This document shows positions 31,010 through 40,600 of a stretch of 64,000 nt of DNA, piece after piece; positions within the stretch are counted from its first letter, which is position 1; every line of letters begins with the position of its first letter. This DNA comes from Oscillospiraceae bacterium. GTDB taxonomy: Bacteria; Bacillota; Clostridia; Oscillospirales; Ruminococcaceae. The notes beneath the pieces are model-generated. The model ran no database searches. It saw nothing but the letters and a program-made list of their open reading frames with translations, and was not told where the DNA came from. The position numbers were made by a program, and so were the translations under genes. The stretch lies in contig CP107208.1 in the NCBI GenBank assembly GCA_025758045.1, positions 310,001-374,000 of the forward strand, in the 5' to 3' direction.

Positions 31010-31690
31010 TTACTTGGTTTGCCCATGCAGAGAAAAGTAATACACCGCGCCGACCAGCCCGGCATCATTCTGCAGGGCAGCGGATTTTAGCTCCAGACCC
31101 TCGGCAAAAGCGGGCATGACGCTGGCGCGTACTTTTTCGGCCAGCGGGTCGATCAGCAGCTCTTGCTGGGCGCTGACGCCGCCGCCGATCAGGATCAACT
31201 GCGGGTTGAAGATATGCACAAGCCCGGCCAGGCCCTGGGCAATTTCATTCACCCAAGCATGAACGACCGCCAGCGTGCGGGCATCCCCTGCGGCAGCGGC
31301 TTCAAAAATCGCGCGGCCATCGGGCAGGCCAATCCCGGCCTTTTGGGCGCTGCGCACCAGCGCGGTGGTGGCGGCGTAGCGCTCGTAACAGCCGATGGCC
31401 CCGCAGGTGCAGGCCACGCCGTCCAGCGCGTGGAGCCGGAAGTGTCCCAGCTCGCCGCCAAGGCCCCGGGCACCCTCCAGCAGGCGGCCGCCGGTCAGGA
31501 TGCCGCCGCCCACGCCGGTGCCCAGCGTAACGCCGATCACATCGGTATAGCCTTTGGCTGCACCGGCCCAGACTTCGCCCAGCAGCATGCAGTTGGCATC
31601 GTTGGCAACGGTGACGGGCAGGCAAAACTCGCGTTCCAGCGTACCTTTTATGTCCACGCCGATCCAGCCGGGAAAGTTGCCGCAGGTGCT
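31010..31690 (-). pseudogene. ROK-family sugar kinase, 5' end lost
   Basis: The C-terminal two thirds of a ROK kinase (about 225 residues of an expected 290-320). Present: PVTVANDANCMLLGEVWAGAA, GVTLGTGVGGGILTGG, the zinc-binding GELGHFRLH...CTCGAIGCYERY, and IFNPQLILIGGGVS. Missing: the N-terminal DxGGT phosphate-binding motif. ROK homology ends around STCGNFPGW (about 31687) and an in-frame TAG follows about 40 bases upstream. The break coincides with the break in the divergent SGNH remnant, so one deletion removed both 5' ends. It is probably inactive. Confidence 0.75.
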
Positions 31691-32084
31691 GGCCACCAAC
31701 GACAGCAAGGCGCGGTTCGGCTGCAGTTCCTATTTAATAGCGCTGGGCATCACCCGGCTGGTGAAAAAAGCCCTGCGCACCGAGTGCTGGCGCGACAACG
31801 CCCACCCGGACGTGCTGGTCATCGTGCCGCCGTCCATCACGCCGGAGTATGACAAGCTGAAATTTCGTGAGGAGATGGGCCCCGGTTGTCATGAGCGGTG
31901 TGCCGGCATCGCCGCCCAGCTGGAGCCGATGCTGAAAGACCTGCCCGGCGTGCGGTTTCTGGACGCCAACCTGCTGCCCGGGGTGGGGTGCTCCCCTGTT
32001 GACGGCATGCACCTGACGCCGGAGGCACATAGAGCGGTGGCCGAGGCCTTGAAAAATGCGCTGACAAGCGTTACACTATTATAG
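31690..32084 (+). pseudogene. SGNH/GDSL hydrolase, 5' end lost
   Basis: About 130 C-terminal residues of an SGNH esterase. Visible: TNDSKARFG (block III, normally GTND), DVLVIVPPS, and the block V DGMHLTPEAHR. Missing: the N-terminal GDS nucleophile block. Reading further upstream in this frame only gives the antisense of the ROK remnant. It is followed 57 bases on by the RpiR regulator gene. Confidence 0.75.
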
Positions 32085-32141
32085 TAAGGGTTAGGCGACC
32101 CTCAGCAGGGCCGCAAAACCGAGGGAAAGGAATCTTCATCT

Positions 32142-32987
32142 ATGGTTGAGCAGAATTTTTGGGAGATGCTGCGTGCCAAGCACGACAGCCTGACAAAATC
32201 CGGCACGATCGTGGCGGACTACCTGGTGCAACATGCCGAGGACGCCCAGTATTTATCGATCTCCTCGCTGGCAAAGGCGTGCGGCGTGGCCGAGGCCACC
32301 ATTTTCCGCTTTTGCCGCTCCCTGGGGTTTGACGGCTACAACGAGATGAAGATTGCCCTGGCCAAGGCCAACGCCATGACGGTGCCGGTGGCATTAAAGC
32401 TGGAACCTGGCGTAGATACGCAGATTTTATGCACCCATGCCTACAATACGGCCATCGAGGCACTGAACGGCACCCGCAACGCGCTGGACCCCGATGCCAT
32501 CGACCAGGCCGCCACGCTGCTGCAGCGGGCACGGCAGGTGTTCTGCTTCGGGCAGGGCGGCAGCAGCCTGCTGGCGAGTGACATCTGGGCGCGGTTTGCC
32601 ACCATCTCCACGAAGTTCCATACCAGCGGCGACAGCCACATGCAGGCCATCGCGGCCAGCCTGATGGGGCCGGAGGATGTGGTGCTGTTCGTTTCCTACT
32701 CCGGCGCAACGCGGGACATGATGGATACGCTGCGTCTGGCCAAGGACAACGGCGCAAAGGTTATTCTGCTGACCCACTATGATGACGCCCCCGGCACGGC
32801 GCTGGCGGACGTGGTGTTGCTGTGCGGCACTAAGGAAAGCCCGCTGGACTCCGGCAGTATGCCGGTGAAGCTGGCGGTGCTGTTTGTGGCCAACGTGCTG
32901 GTACTGCGCTACACGCTGGACAACCAGGAGCTTGTCAGCCTATCCCGCGAGAGAACGACCAAGGCACTGGGAAATAAACTGTTGTAA
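32142..32987 (+). CDS. RpiR/MurR-family regulator with SIS domain
   Basis: A 281-residue sugar-phosphate-responsive regulator: N-terminal HTH (LSISSLAKACGVAEATIFRFCRSLGFDGYNEMKIALA, about residues 35-72) and C-terminal SIS domain (VFCFGQGGSSLLASDIWARF; VVLFVSYSGATRDMMDTLRLAKDNGAKVILLTHY). The RBS is GGGAAAGGAA. Position next to the ROK and SGNH remnants suggests that it once regulated a sugar (possibly amino-sugar) cluster now partly deleted. It is followed by a strong terminator. Confidence 0.9.
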   Translation: MVEQNFWEMLRAKHDSLTKSGTIVADYLVQHAEDAQYLSISSLAKACGVAEATIFRFCRSLGFDGYNEMKIALAKANAMTVPVALKLEPGVDTQILCTHAYNTAIEALNGTRNALDPDAIDQAATLLQRARQVFCFGQGGSSLLASDIWARFATISTKFHTSGDSHMQAIAASLMGPEDVVLFVSYSGATRDMMDTLRLAKDNGAKVILLTHYDDAPGTALADVVLLCGTKESPLDSGSMPVKLAVLFVANVLVLRYTLDNQELVSLSRERTTKALGNKLL

Positions 32988-33002
32988 GTACGTAAAATTT
33001 GA

Positions 33003-33039
33003 GCAGGCAGCCCGGATGAGACGGGCCGCCTGCTTTTTT
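33003..33039 (+). terminator. Intrinsic terminator after the RpiR gene
   Basis: GCAGGCAGCCCG, 6-base loop, ACGGGCCGCCTGC, then TTTTTTG. Confidence 0.85.
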
Positions 33040-33147
33040 GTTGTGCGGGCGGAATACCAGGGTGCATCCTCCATGCGGCCGGGTACAACGCCCCCGCCCG
33101 CCCTGCGTGGGGGACGGATCGGACCAATTGCCCCGATAAAATCCGCT

Positions 33148-33176
33148 TTGCAAAATCCGGCGGGGGCTGGTATAAT
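33148..33176 (+). promoter_or_regulatory. Sigma-A promoter of the DUF4911 gene
   Basis: TTGCAA (33148-33153), 17-base spacer, TATAAT (33171-33176). Confidence 0.65.
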
Positions 33177-33223
33177 AGCTATAATTGCGCAGCATTCTGC
33201 GCCGGAAAAGTGAGGTCTTGATT

Positions 33224-33433
33224 TTGAAGAATCTGTACATCAGCGCGGCAGAGTATGACTACCATACCCTGCTGAAAGTGGCCGAGATGGCAGGCCTGGC
33301 TGGGATCGTGGGTTTCCACGAAGCTGGGGACGGCTACCTGGTCAGCTTCCCGGACGGGGAAAATACGGACACCCTGATCAACGACTACAAAAGCCGCCTG
33401 AAGGACCTGGAAAACAACATCTGGATGCACTGA
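33224..33433 (+). CDS. DUF4911 family small protein
   Basis: A 69-residue protein (KNLYISAAEYDYHTLLKVAEMAGLAGIVGFHE...) that fits the short DUF4911 family, whose function is unknown. The start is a TTG at 33224, placed by GTGAGG eight bases upstream; the TTG at 33218 would be too close. The gene has its own consensus promoter. In related genomes this kind of protein is often near tRNA or RNA-processing genes, but nothing of that sort is seen here. Confidence 0.6.
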   Translation: MKNLYISAAEYDYHTLLKVAEMAGLAGIVGFHEAGDGYLVSFPDGENTDTLINDYKSRLKDLENNIWMH

Positions 33434-33538
33434 CCGCCTATTTTGGCGGGATTCTGCTGCTTTTGGGCGGAAAATTGATAGAAACTGTGCCATCACGGTG
33501 GTATACTGATCGTATATCGTTTAAAGGAGAGGTACCCC

Positions 33539-34315
33539 ATGCCGCAGACGAAAATCGTTTTCTTTGATATTGACGGCACGCTGATCGATATGCAGGCGAA
33601 GAAAATCACCCCAAAAATGTTGGAGACTCTGCACCGTTTGCAGGACCGCGGCATCAAAATCTGCATCGCCACCGGGCGCTCCCCCATGGTGCTGCCCAAA
33701 ATCGACGGGGTTGCGTTTGATGCGTACCTGACCTTCAACGGCTCGCTGTGCTATGACAGGAAAGGTGTCATCTTCAGCAACCCCATCCCCCACAAGGACG
33801 TGGTGCGTTTTATCCAAAACGCGGCGGCGCTGGGGCGGCCGGTCTGTGTTTCTACCAGGGGCCGCCTGGCGGCCAATGGCACCGACACCGACCTGACCGA
33901 CTACTTTTTCATTGCCAACGAACCCGTGCCTGTGGCGGACGACTTTGACGCTGTGTGCGCGGAAGACATTTACCAGCTGATGCTGGGCTGCCGCCCGAAG
34001 GACTACCCTGCCCTGCTGGACGGTGCACCGGGGGCGAAGATCGCCGCCTGGTGGGACCGCGCGGTGGATGTCATCCCCGCGGGCGGCGGCAAGGGCATCG
34101 GCATTGAAAAAATGCTGGCCTATTACGGGCTGGACAAGGCCGAAGCATTGGCCTTTGGCGACGGCAACAACGACCGGGAAATGCTGCAGGCTGTGGGCAC
34201 CGGTGTGGCTATGGAGAATGGCTCGCCCGAGTTGAAAGCCATCGCCGATGAAATCTGCGGCCCGGTGTACGAGGATGGAATCTATCACTATTGCGCCGAC
34301 AAGGGCTTAATTTAA
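33539..34315 (+). CDS. HAD-superfamily phosphatase, Cof type
   Basis: A 258-residue phosphatase paralogous to the one at 14328. Motif I is FFDIDGTLIDM (residues 7-17), motif II CIATGRSPM, then a C2 cap, lysine region and GDGNNDREMLQAVG (about 212). The ATG follows AAAGGAGAGG. It stands alone and is followed by a strong terminator. The substrate cannot be deduced. Confidence 0.88.
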   Translation: MPQTKIVFFDIDGTLIDMQAKKITPKMLETLHRLQDRGIKICIATGRSPMVLPKIDGVAFDAYLTFNGSLCYDRKGVIFSNPIPHKDVVRFIQNAAALGRPVCVSTRGRLAANGTDTDLTDYFFIANEPVPVADDFDAVCAEDIYQLMLGCRPKDYPALLDGAPGAKIAAWWDRAVDVIPAGGGKGIGIEKMLAYYGLDKAEALAFGDGNNDREMLQAVGTGVAMENGSPELKAIADEICGPVYEDGIYHYCADKGLI

Positions 34316-34334
34316 AAGAATAGCGATAAGAAAA

Positions 34335-34373
34335 CTGCCGCACAGAGACGAAGCTGTGCGGCAGCTTTGTTTT
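34335..34373 (+). terminator. Terminator between the HAD gene and the GNAT remnant
   Basis: CTGCCGCACAG, 8-base loop, CTGTGCGGCAG, then CTTTGTTTT. It serves the plus-strand HAD gene. Confidence 0.8.
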
Positions 34374-34527
34374 ATAGTGCAATCTCATCAATACTACGCT
34401 GGAGCGTCATGCCGTAGGCAGCGTAGGCTTTCTGCGCGATGGCGTTGTGGCTCCACACCATCAACTCCACCCGCTGGGCACCAAACTTGCGGGCGCACTT
34501 TTCCAACTCGGCAAACAGCGCCCACAC
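34372..34527 (-). pseudogene. GNAT acetyltransferase, C-terminal remnant
   Basis: A 51-codon open tail on the minus strand reads LFAELEKCARKFGAQRVELMVWSHN then AIAQKAYAAYGMTLQRS, the last strands and helix of a GNAT fold including the AxxxYxxxGM motif. The acetyl-CoA-binding part is gone; upstream the frame runs into the terminator at 34534. It is too short to be active. Confidence 0.65.
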
Positions 34528-34533
34528 AAACAA

Positions 34534-34572
34534 AATACCGGTCGCCTTATCCGGGCGACCGGTACTTTTATA
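34534..34572 (-). terminator. Terminator after the GtrA gene
   Basis: Read on the minus strand: TACCGGTCGCC, 7-base loop, GGCGACCGGTA, then TTTTGTTT. Confidence 0.8.
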
Positions 34573-34578
34573 GTGCGC

Positions 34579-35133
34579 TTAGTCTTTCTTCTGCTGTCCC
34601 TCGGGGAAGATGATTTTATTCACGAAGAAGAAAATGACCATTGAGATGCCGCCGTTCAAAACGGTGGTGCCGATGTTGTAGATGAAGTCCGGCACCAGCA
34701 GGCCAGCCACCGCCACCCACACACAGTTGATGGAGTTGACGATGCAGGTGATGAGGCAGAACGCCACCACGTACCAGCCGATCTGCTTGGCCAGATTGCC
34801 CTTGCTGCGGAACACAAAGTTGCGCTGGATCGGGAAGTTGATGCACTCACCGATGACCATGGCGATCATGTAGGCGCAGAAGTAGGGCAGGCCGCCGTGG
34901 GCAGCATCGTAGCCCAGAATATTCCACTGGAAGGTCTCGCCAAACAGCGTGACCGGGATGCCCGGCCAGCCGAAGTCTACCACCGGCAGGCTGGCAAAGG
35001 CCTTGGGCAAAAACTGCAGCAGCAGATACTTAAAAACGGTGATAAGGTTGGACACGACCACGAACAGGCCGCCCTCCCGCACCCACTTGGCAGCGGCGGG
35101 GTGCTTGGCCGCGAAGTTATTCCAGAATTGCAC
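34579..35133 (-). CDS. GtrA-family membrane protein
   Basis: A 184-residue protein with four membrane segments, like GtrA proteins that help move lipid-linked sugars across the membrane. Family marks are the N-terminal VREGGLFVVVSNLITVFKYLLLQF, GECINFPIQRNFVFRSKGN (the NFxxxRxxVF element) and a C-terminal helix with FFFVNKIIFP. The start is a GTG with GGAGG six bases upstream. It lies 12 bases after the GH3 gene, so the two are co-transcribed, although a functional link is not obvious. Confidence 0.85.
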   Translation of the reverse strand: MQFWNNFAAKHPAAAKWVREGGLFVVVSNLITVFKYLLLQFLPKAFASLPVVDFGWPGIPVTLFGETFQWNILGYDAAHGGLPYFCAYMIAMVIGECINFPIQRNFVFRSKGNLAKQIGWYVVAFCLITCIVNSINCVWVAVAGLLVPDFIYNIGTTVLNGGISMVIFFFVNKIIFPEGQQKKD

Positions 35134-35145
35134 GTTGCACCTCCG

Positions 35146-37563
35146 TCAACTGTTGCGCAGGCGGCTTTCCAGCTGCGCGTTGAGAATTATGTTTTTGATG
35201 GCCTCAAGAATGACCTTGACCAGGCCAATCACCCAGAAACCCTTGGCTTCCAGCACGATGCCATCCACCATGCCCATACTGATGGCCCCGCTGGTCATTT
35301 TGGCCAGGGCGCGCAGCGGCATGTTGTATTGGAACATCACGTTCAGGTTGGGCTGGCCTTTTTTGTAGCTGGCGGTCAGCAGCGTATGCAGCACCAGCCA
35401 GATCAGCCAGCACAGCGGGCTGCGGCTGTGGTTCAGCTCGCCCAGGGTCATGTTGCGATCGATTTTTACGGTGTCGTCCGGGATGGGGCGGCCCAGCAGG
35501 GTTTCCCACTCGGCGTCGGGCACGTTCTGCACCTTGCCGCCTGTGTAGTGCGGCAGGCTCTTGCCCTCGTAGGGGTTGGGTGCACCGGTACCGGTCACAG
35601 TAACAACAGCGGTCAGGCGGATGTCCTCGCAGGAGGCACCGACGCGGACTTCATAGCTGCCGCCCTCGACCTCCCAGGCGTTGGTGAGCGTGTTCCAGTA
35701 GCGGAACGCCTTGTCATCCAGCGCAACAGTCACCCGCTTGCTCTCCCCTGCCGCCAGCTGCACCTTGGCAAAGCCTTTCAGCTCCTGCGTGGGGCGGAAG
35801 ATCTTGGCATCAGGCTTGGCTACGTAGACCTGCACGATCTCCGCGCCCTCACGGTCGCCGGTGTTGGTCACGGTCAGGCTTACGCCCTGGGGTGTGGCTT
35901 TTACGTCAGCATAGGCAAAGGTGGTGTAGCTTAAGCCAAACCCAAACGGATAAGCGGGAGCGACCCCGGCCGTCTGGTGGTAGCGATAGCCCACGTACAG
36001 CCCCTCGCGGTACTGTACGGTGCGGCCGTCGCCGGCAAAGTTGTCCCGGGCGGGGGTATCCGAATACGCCTTGGCCCAGCTCTCGGCCAGCTTGCCGCTC
36101 GGGTTGACCTTGCCGGTCAGCACGTCCAGCATGGCCCCGGCCCCGGCCTGGCCGCCCAAAGCGCCGTAGACCAGCGCCTTGCAGTGGTTCGCCCAAGAGG
36201 TCTCCACCGATGCGCCGGCGCTGAGCACCACCACAATGTTGGGGTTGACCTTTTGCAGCGCACGCAGCAGCTCGATTTGGTTCGATGCTACGCACATATC
36301 GCTGCGGTCCAGGCCCTCGCTCTCTTTGATTTCGTCCAGGCCCATGCAGAGCAGCACCACGTCAGCCTTTTGGGCCAGCGTCACGGCTTCGGCCTGCTTG
36401 GCGGCGTCGGGTTTGCCCTGGCGGTCGAAACCGGCGGCAAATCCTACCTGTTCCAGTCCGCTTTCGGCCCAGCAGCCCAGCAGCGAATCTACCTTGATGG
36501 AGTTGACCGCGCTGGAGCCTGCGCCCTGGTAGCGCGGGGTCTCGGCAAAGTCGCCGATGACCGCCACTTTGGTGCCTGCCGCCAGCGGCAGCAGGTTGTC
36601 CTCGTTTTTCAGCAGCACCGTGCTTTCGGCAGCGGCGCGGCGGGCCAGCGCGTGGTGTGCGTCGGCGTCAAAGCTGCGGCTGTGGTTCTGCACAGCGGCG
36701 TGGGTGTCGTAAATCAGCGTCAGCAGTTCGTCCAGGCGGGCATCCACATCGGCCTCGGTGATCTTGCCGGACTTGACAGCGGACAGCAGTTCCCGCACGG
36801 CGTCACCGCCGGGGGCGGGCATTTCCAGCGTGGAGCCGTTCTTTACGCCCAGTGCATGGTCGTTGGAGCCGCCCCAGTCGGTAACGACAGCGCCGGTAAA
36901 GCCCCAATCCCTGCGTAGGATGTCCTGCAGCAGATGGGCATTTTCGTTGGCGTAGGTGCCGTTGACCAAATTGTAGCTGGACATGATGGTTTTGGGTGCG
37001 GATTCTTTCACCACGATCTCAAAGCCGGTCAGGTAGATCTCCCGCAGGGTGCGTTCGTCCAGCACGGAGTCCGACGCCATGCGGCGCAGCTCCTGGCTGT
37101 TGACGGCGAAGTGCTTGGGGCAGGCGGCGATGCCTTCGCTCTGGATGCCCCGCACATAGGCGGCTGCCATTTTGCCCGCAAGGTAAGGGTCCTCGGAGAA
37201 GTACTCGAAGTCGCGGCCGCAGAGAGGGCTGCGCTTGGTGTTGAGGCCCGGCCCCAGCAGTACGGCAACCTCCTGCGCGGCGGCTTCCTCGCCCATAGCT
37301 TTGCCCACTTCCTCGCCCAGGACGGGGTCCCAGCTGCATGCCACGGTGACAGCCGTGGGAAAGCAGGTAGCCGGCACGCTGGGGTTCAGCCCCAGATGGT
37401 CCGCCGCCCCGGCCTGCTTGCGCACGCCGTTCGGCCCGTCCGACAGGGTGATGGACGGCACACCCGCCTCGGGGCAGCCGCGCGTGGTGAAGGTGCCCGC
37501 GCCCGAAAGCAGTGCGCATTTTTGTTCCAGATTCAGTTTTGCGATGATTTCAGCGTTTTTCAA
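35146..37563 (-). CDS. Glycoside hydrolase family 3 enzyme with hydrophobic C-terminal tail
   Basis: An 805-residue GH3 beta-glycosidase in the standard order: TIM-barrel with the nucleophile Asp in GFTGAVVTDWGGSNDHA (about residue 228) and KHFAVNSQELRR, then the alpha/beta sandwich with PFGFGLSYTTF and a fibronectin-III-like domain. There is no signal peptide. The last 90 residues are not part of GH3 enzymes: a hydrophobic and basic tail (PLCWLIWLVLHTLLTASYKKG ... GFWVIGLVKVILEAIKNI) that may associate with the membrane. It is immediately upstream of the GtrA gene and downstream of the permuted GH3, suggesting one operon for beta-glucoside use. Confidence 0.9.
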   Translation of the reverse strand: MKNAEIIAKLNLEQKCALLSGAGTFTTRGCPEAGVPSITLSDGPNGVRKQAGAADHLGLNPSVPATCFPTAVTVACSWDPVLGEEVGKAMGEEAAAQEVAVLLGPGLNTKRSPLCGRDFEYFSEDPYLAGKMAAAYVRGIQSEGIAACPKHFAVNSQELRRMASDSVLDERTLREIYLTGFEIVVKESAPKTIMSSYNLVNGTYANENAHLLQDILRRDWGFTGAVVTDWGGSNDHALGVKNGSTLEMPAPGGDAVRELLSAVKSGKITEADVDARLDELLTLIYDTHAAVQNHSRSFDADAHHALARRAAAESTVLLKNEDNLLPLAAGTKVAVIGDFAETPRYQGAGSSAVNSIKVDSLLGCWAESGLEQVGFAAGFDRQGKPDAAKQAEAVTLAQKADVVLLCMGLDEIKESEGLDRSDMCVASNQIELLRALQKVNPNIVVVLSAGASVETSWANHCKALVYGALGGQAGAGAMLDVLTGKVNPSGKLAESWAKAYSDTPARDNFAGDGRTVQYREGLYVGYRYHQTAGVAPAYPFGFGLSYTTFAYADVKATPQGVSLTVTNTGDREGAEIVQVYVAKPDAKIFRPTQELKGFAKVQLAAGESKRVTVALDDKAFRYWNTLTNAWEVEGGSYEVRVGASCEDIRLTAVVTVTGTGAPNPYEGKSLPHYTGGKVQNVPDAEWETLLGRPIPDDTVKIDRNMTLGELNHSRSPLCWLIWLVLHTLLTASYKKGQPNLNVMFQYNMPLRALAKMTSGAISMGMVDGIVLEAKGFWVIGLVKVILEAIKNIILNAQLESRLRNS

Positions 37564-37653
37564 GGGGGACGCACTCCTTTTTTATAAGGCAATACCGCGC
37601 AATTTCAAGTCACGGTCATGCGCTTGCATTGTGCGGTATTGCGGGGGTTATTC

Positions 37654-40600
37654 TTATGCGTTCTTGTTTTCGGCCTTGGCAGCCTTCGCGGCCTTGTACA
37701 GCTTGACATCACGGACAATGCCGCGGATCGCCAGTGCAAACAGTGCCACGGCAACAAGGTCGATCAGCGCAACAAGGTGACGCCAGCCGAGCACAGCGGG
37801 CTTAAAGTCGTGGCGCAGCGCGGCGGTATCGCCGATGCTCTCGGCATAGTCGCGGTTGGTCACACGGACATGCAGGTACATGTAAAGGGCCTCCTTGGCG
37901 GCACGGCGCAGCGCCTGCATATAGCTGTTGGAGCCGGTCTCGCAGGAAAGCTGGCCGCCCATCATGCCGGACATCCAAAGGCTGCCGCCTGCACGCAGGG
38001 CCTGATCGCCGTTCATGTAGCTGTGGTGGTCGCAGTAGTCGGTGATAACAGCGCCGTCAAAGCCCCACTCGTCGCGCAGGATGCCGGTCAGCAGCGCCTC
38101 ACTGCCGCCTGCCCAGACTGCGCCGATGCGGTTGTAGCTGCTCATCAGACCGACAGCATCGTAATCCTCGACCAGCATCTGGAAGGGGCGCAGGTAGGTT
38201 TCGCGCAGGGTCTGCTCGGTCATCCATGTGTAGACGGAATCGCGGTAGATGCCGCTCTCGCCATCGTTGCAGATGAAATGCTTGACATAGGTGTAAACAC
38301 CGGCATCGTTGGCGCCCTGCACGGTGTTGCCGCAGATGACGCCGGACAGCAGGCTGTCCTCGGAATAATACTCATAGTTACGGCCATTGAAGGGGCTGCG
38401 GTGCATGTTGGTGGCAGGGGCATACCAGCCGGTGTAGCCGTTCTGCAGCGCCTGCGTGCCGATGGTGCGGCCCTCCTGCAAAGCAAGATCGGCGTTCCAT
38501 GTCTGGGCCAGCGTGCTGGAGCTGGGGAAGCCGGTCCCGGCACCCATGCCGGTAAAGCCGCCGATCTGGGCGGGGCCGTCGGCATCCTTGCTGCGCACCT
38601 TGCCGATGCTCTTAAGCTCAAACAGACCGCCGTAGCCGTTGACAAACAGGTTTTCCATCTCCTCCACAGTCAGCTGATCCAGCAGGGCATCCCACTGCGG
38701 GTCGTTGAAGTCAGCGCCCAGCTGGTAGCCCAGCTCGGTAGTCTTGCCGTTATCCTCGATCTTCAGGCCGTTCTTGGCACCGGTGGTGATGGCCTCATCG
38801 GCCTCGTTGATGTAGCCGTTCGCCATGTCGGCGGTGTAAAGGTTCAGCGCCTTGACGTTGTCGGTCATGGCACGGCTGGGGGTGCAGGCCTTGGGGAAGG
38901 TGCCCGCAAAGTCGGCGCGGGTCAGGTAGGTGATGTTCTGTTCGGAATCGCTGCCGTCAAGGCTTACGCCGTCAATGGCATCGCTGCCGGTGAACTTGTT
39001 GGAAACCGGGTTGCCGGTGACGGTGTCCTCGGCATACTGGACGTTGGCAGGCAGATTACAGGTAATGGTTGCGGCGGCGTCATCGTCCACATCGTGGGCA
39101 TCGTGGCGCACGGTAAAGATGTAATCGCCTGCGTCCAGCTCATAGCCGGTAAAACCGTTGTGGTTGGCGTCATAGGCGTCATAGCTGGCCATATCGGAGA
39201 CGGGAACGGTCAGAGTAACCTCCTCGCTCTCGCCGGGCTGCAACTCCTTCGTTTTGGCGAACGCGCCCAGCTCCACGCTGGACTTTTCAATCTCGCCTAC
39301 AATATAGGGTGCGGTGTAGTAGAGCTGCACAACATCCTTGCCGGCGCGGTCGCCGGTGTTGGTGACGGTGACCTTCACGGTCACATCGCCGTCCTTCGTC
39401 AGGGTGGCACCGTTGGCGGAGGCATCGGTCACCTTCCAATCAAAGCTGGTGTAGCTCAGGCCGTAGCCGAAGGGATACTGCACAACGCCGTCATAGCCGG
39501 TGCCGTACTCGTTGGAAACATCGCTCCAATAGCCCTCGGCGTCAGCGGTCTCGTACCATTTGTAGCCGATGTAAATGCCCTCGGCGTAATCCACATAGGA
39601 GACCTGCTCATAGGCATAGGGTGCATCGAGGTTGCCGCAGGTGGTGCCGTCTGCCGGGTAGAGCCCCTCGGCATCGGCGTAAGCACCCACGCCCTCAAGC
39701 CCAGCGTTCGCGTAGCTGGCAGCGGTGGTCAGATCATAGACCCAAGTGTCGGCGGTGCGGCCGCTCGGCTCCTTCTCACCCCACAAAACGGAGGGAATGA
39801 CCGAGGCAGCCCCCGAGCCGGACAGCCCGGCAATCAGGCAGGCATCCACACCGGGGATGGTTTCCAGCTGACCCAGCTCCATCACGTTGGTGGAGTTGAC
39901 CAGCACGACCACATTTTTGTAGTTGGCACCGACGTAGGTCAGCAGATTTTCTTCCTCGGTGGTCAGCTCCAGCATCGTGCGGGTGTCGTCCACCACGATG
40001 TCGCCGCCCTTTTCGGTGCGCTTGTACTGCTGCTTGGTGGCGTCGTTGCTCTCGCCTGCCAGACGGCCGATGACGACCACGGCGGTGTCGGAGTAATTCT
40101 TGGCGTTATCCAGCATGGTCTGGGTGTAGTAGGTGGTGTTGTTGATGTCAGGCTCATACAGGCGGCCGGACTGCTCGGGGCGGCTGGTCAGCGTTCTGAC
40201 ATACTCTCGACCGGGCTGGAAGTCCTTGTACATATCGGTCAGCTCGGTGTTGTACTCAATGCCGTAGGCGGTCAGGGCAGCCAGCAGATCGGTGTTGACG
40301 CTGCTTACACCGCCGGAGCCGGAGCCGCCGCCCAGCCATGCGGTGGATGCCCAGCCGAACACGTTGACCTTTTTGGTGTCAGCGCTCAGGGGCAAGGTGT
40401 TGTCGTTGTTCTGTACCAGAACGGTACCCTCGGCCTCGACCTCTGCGGCGAGGGCCTCGGCCTTCAGCTTGGTATCGGCAATTTCGGTTTCGGAATAATG
40501 GCCGCTGGGTGCGCCGATAAAGCTGTCGATGATGGTTGCCATCGTGGACAGCATATAGGTGCCTGCCAGCGCCGCGACCAACAATATCGCGGACAGTGCC

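Noticed and set aside
31554..31690. N-terminal 45 codons of the plus-strand frame that contains the SGNH remnant
   Set aside because: This part is antisense of the ROK remnant; SGNH homology only begins at TNDSK near 31690.
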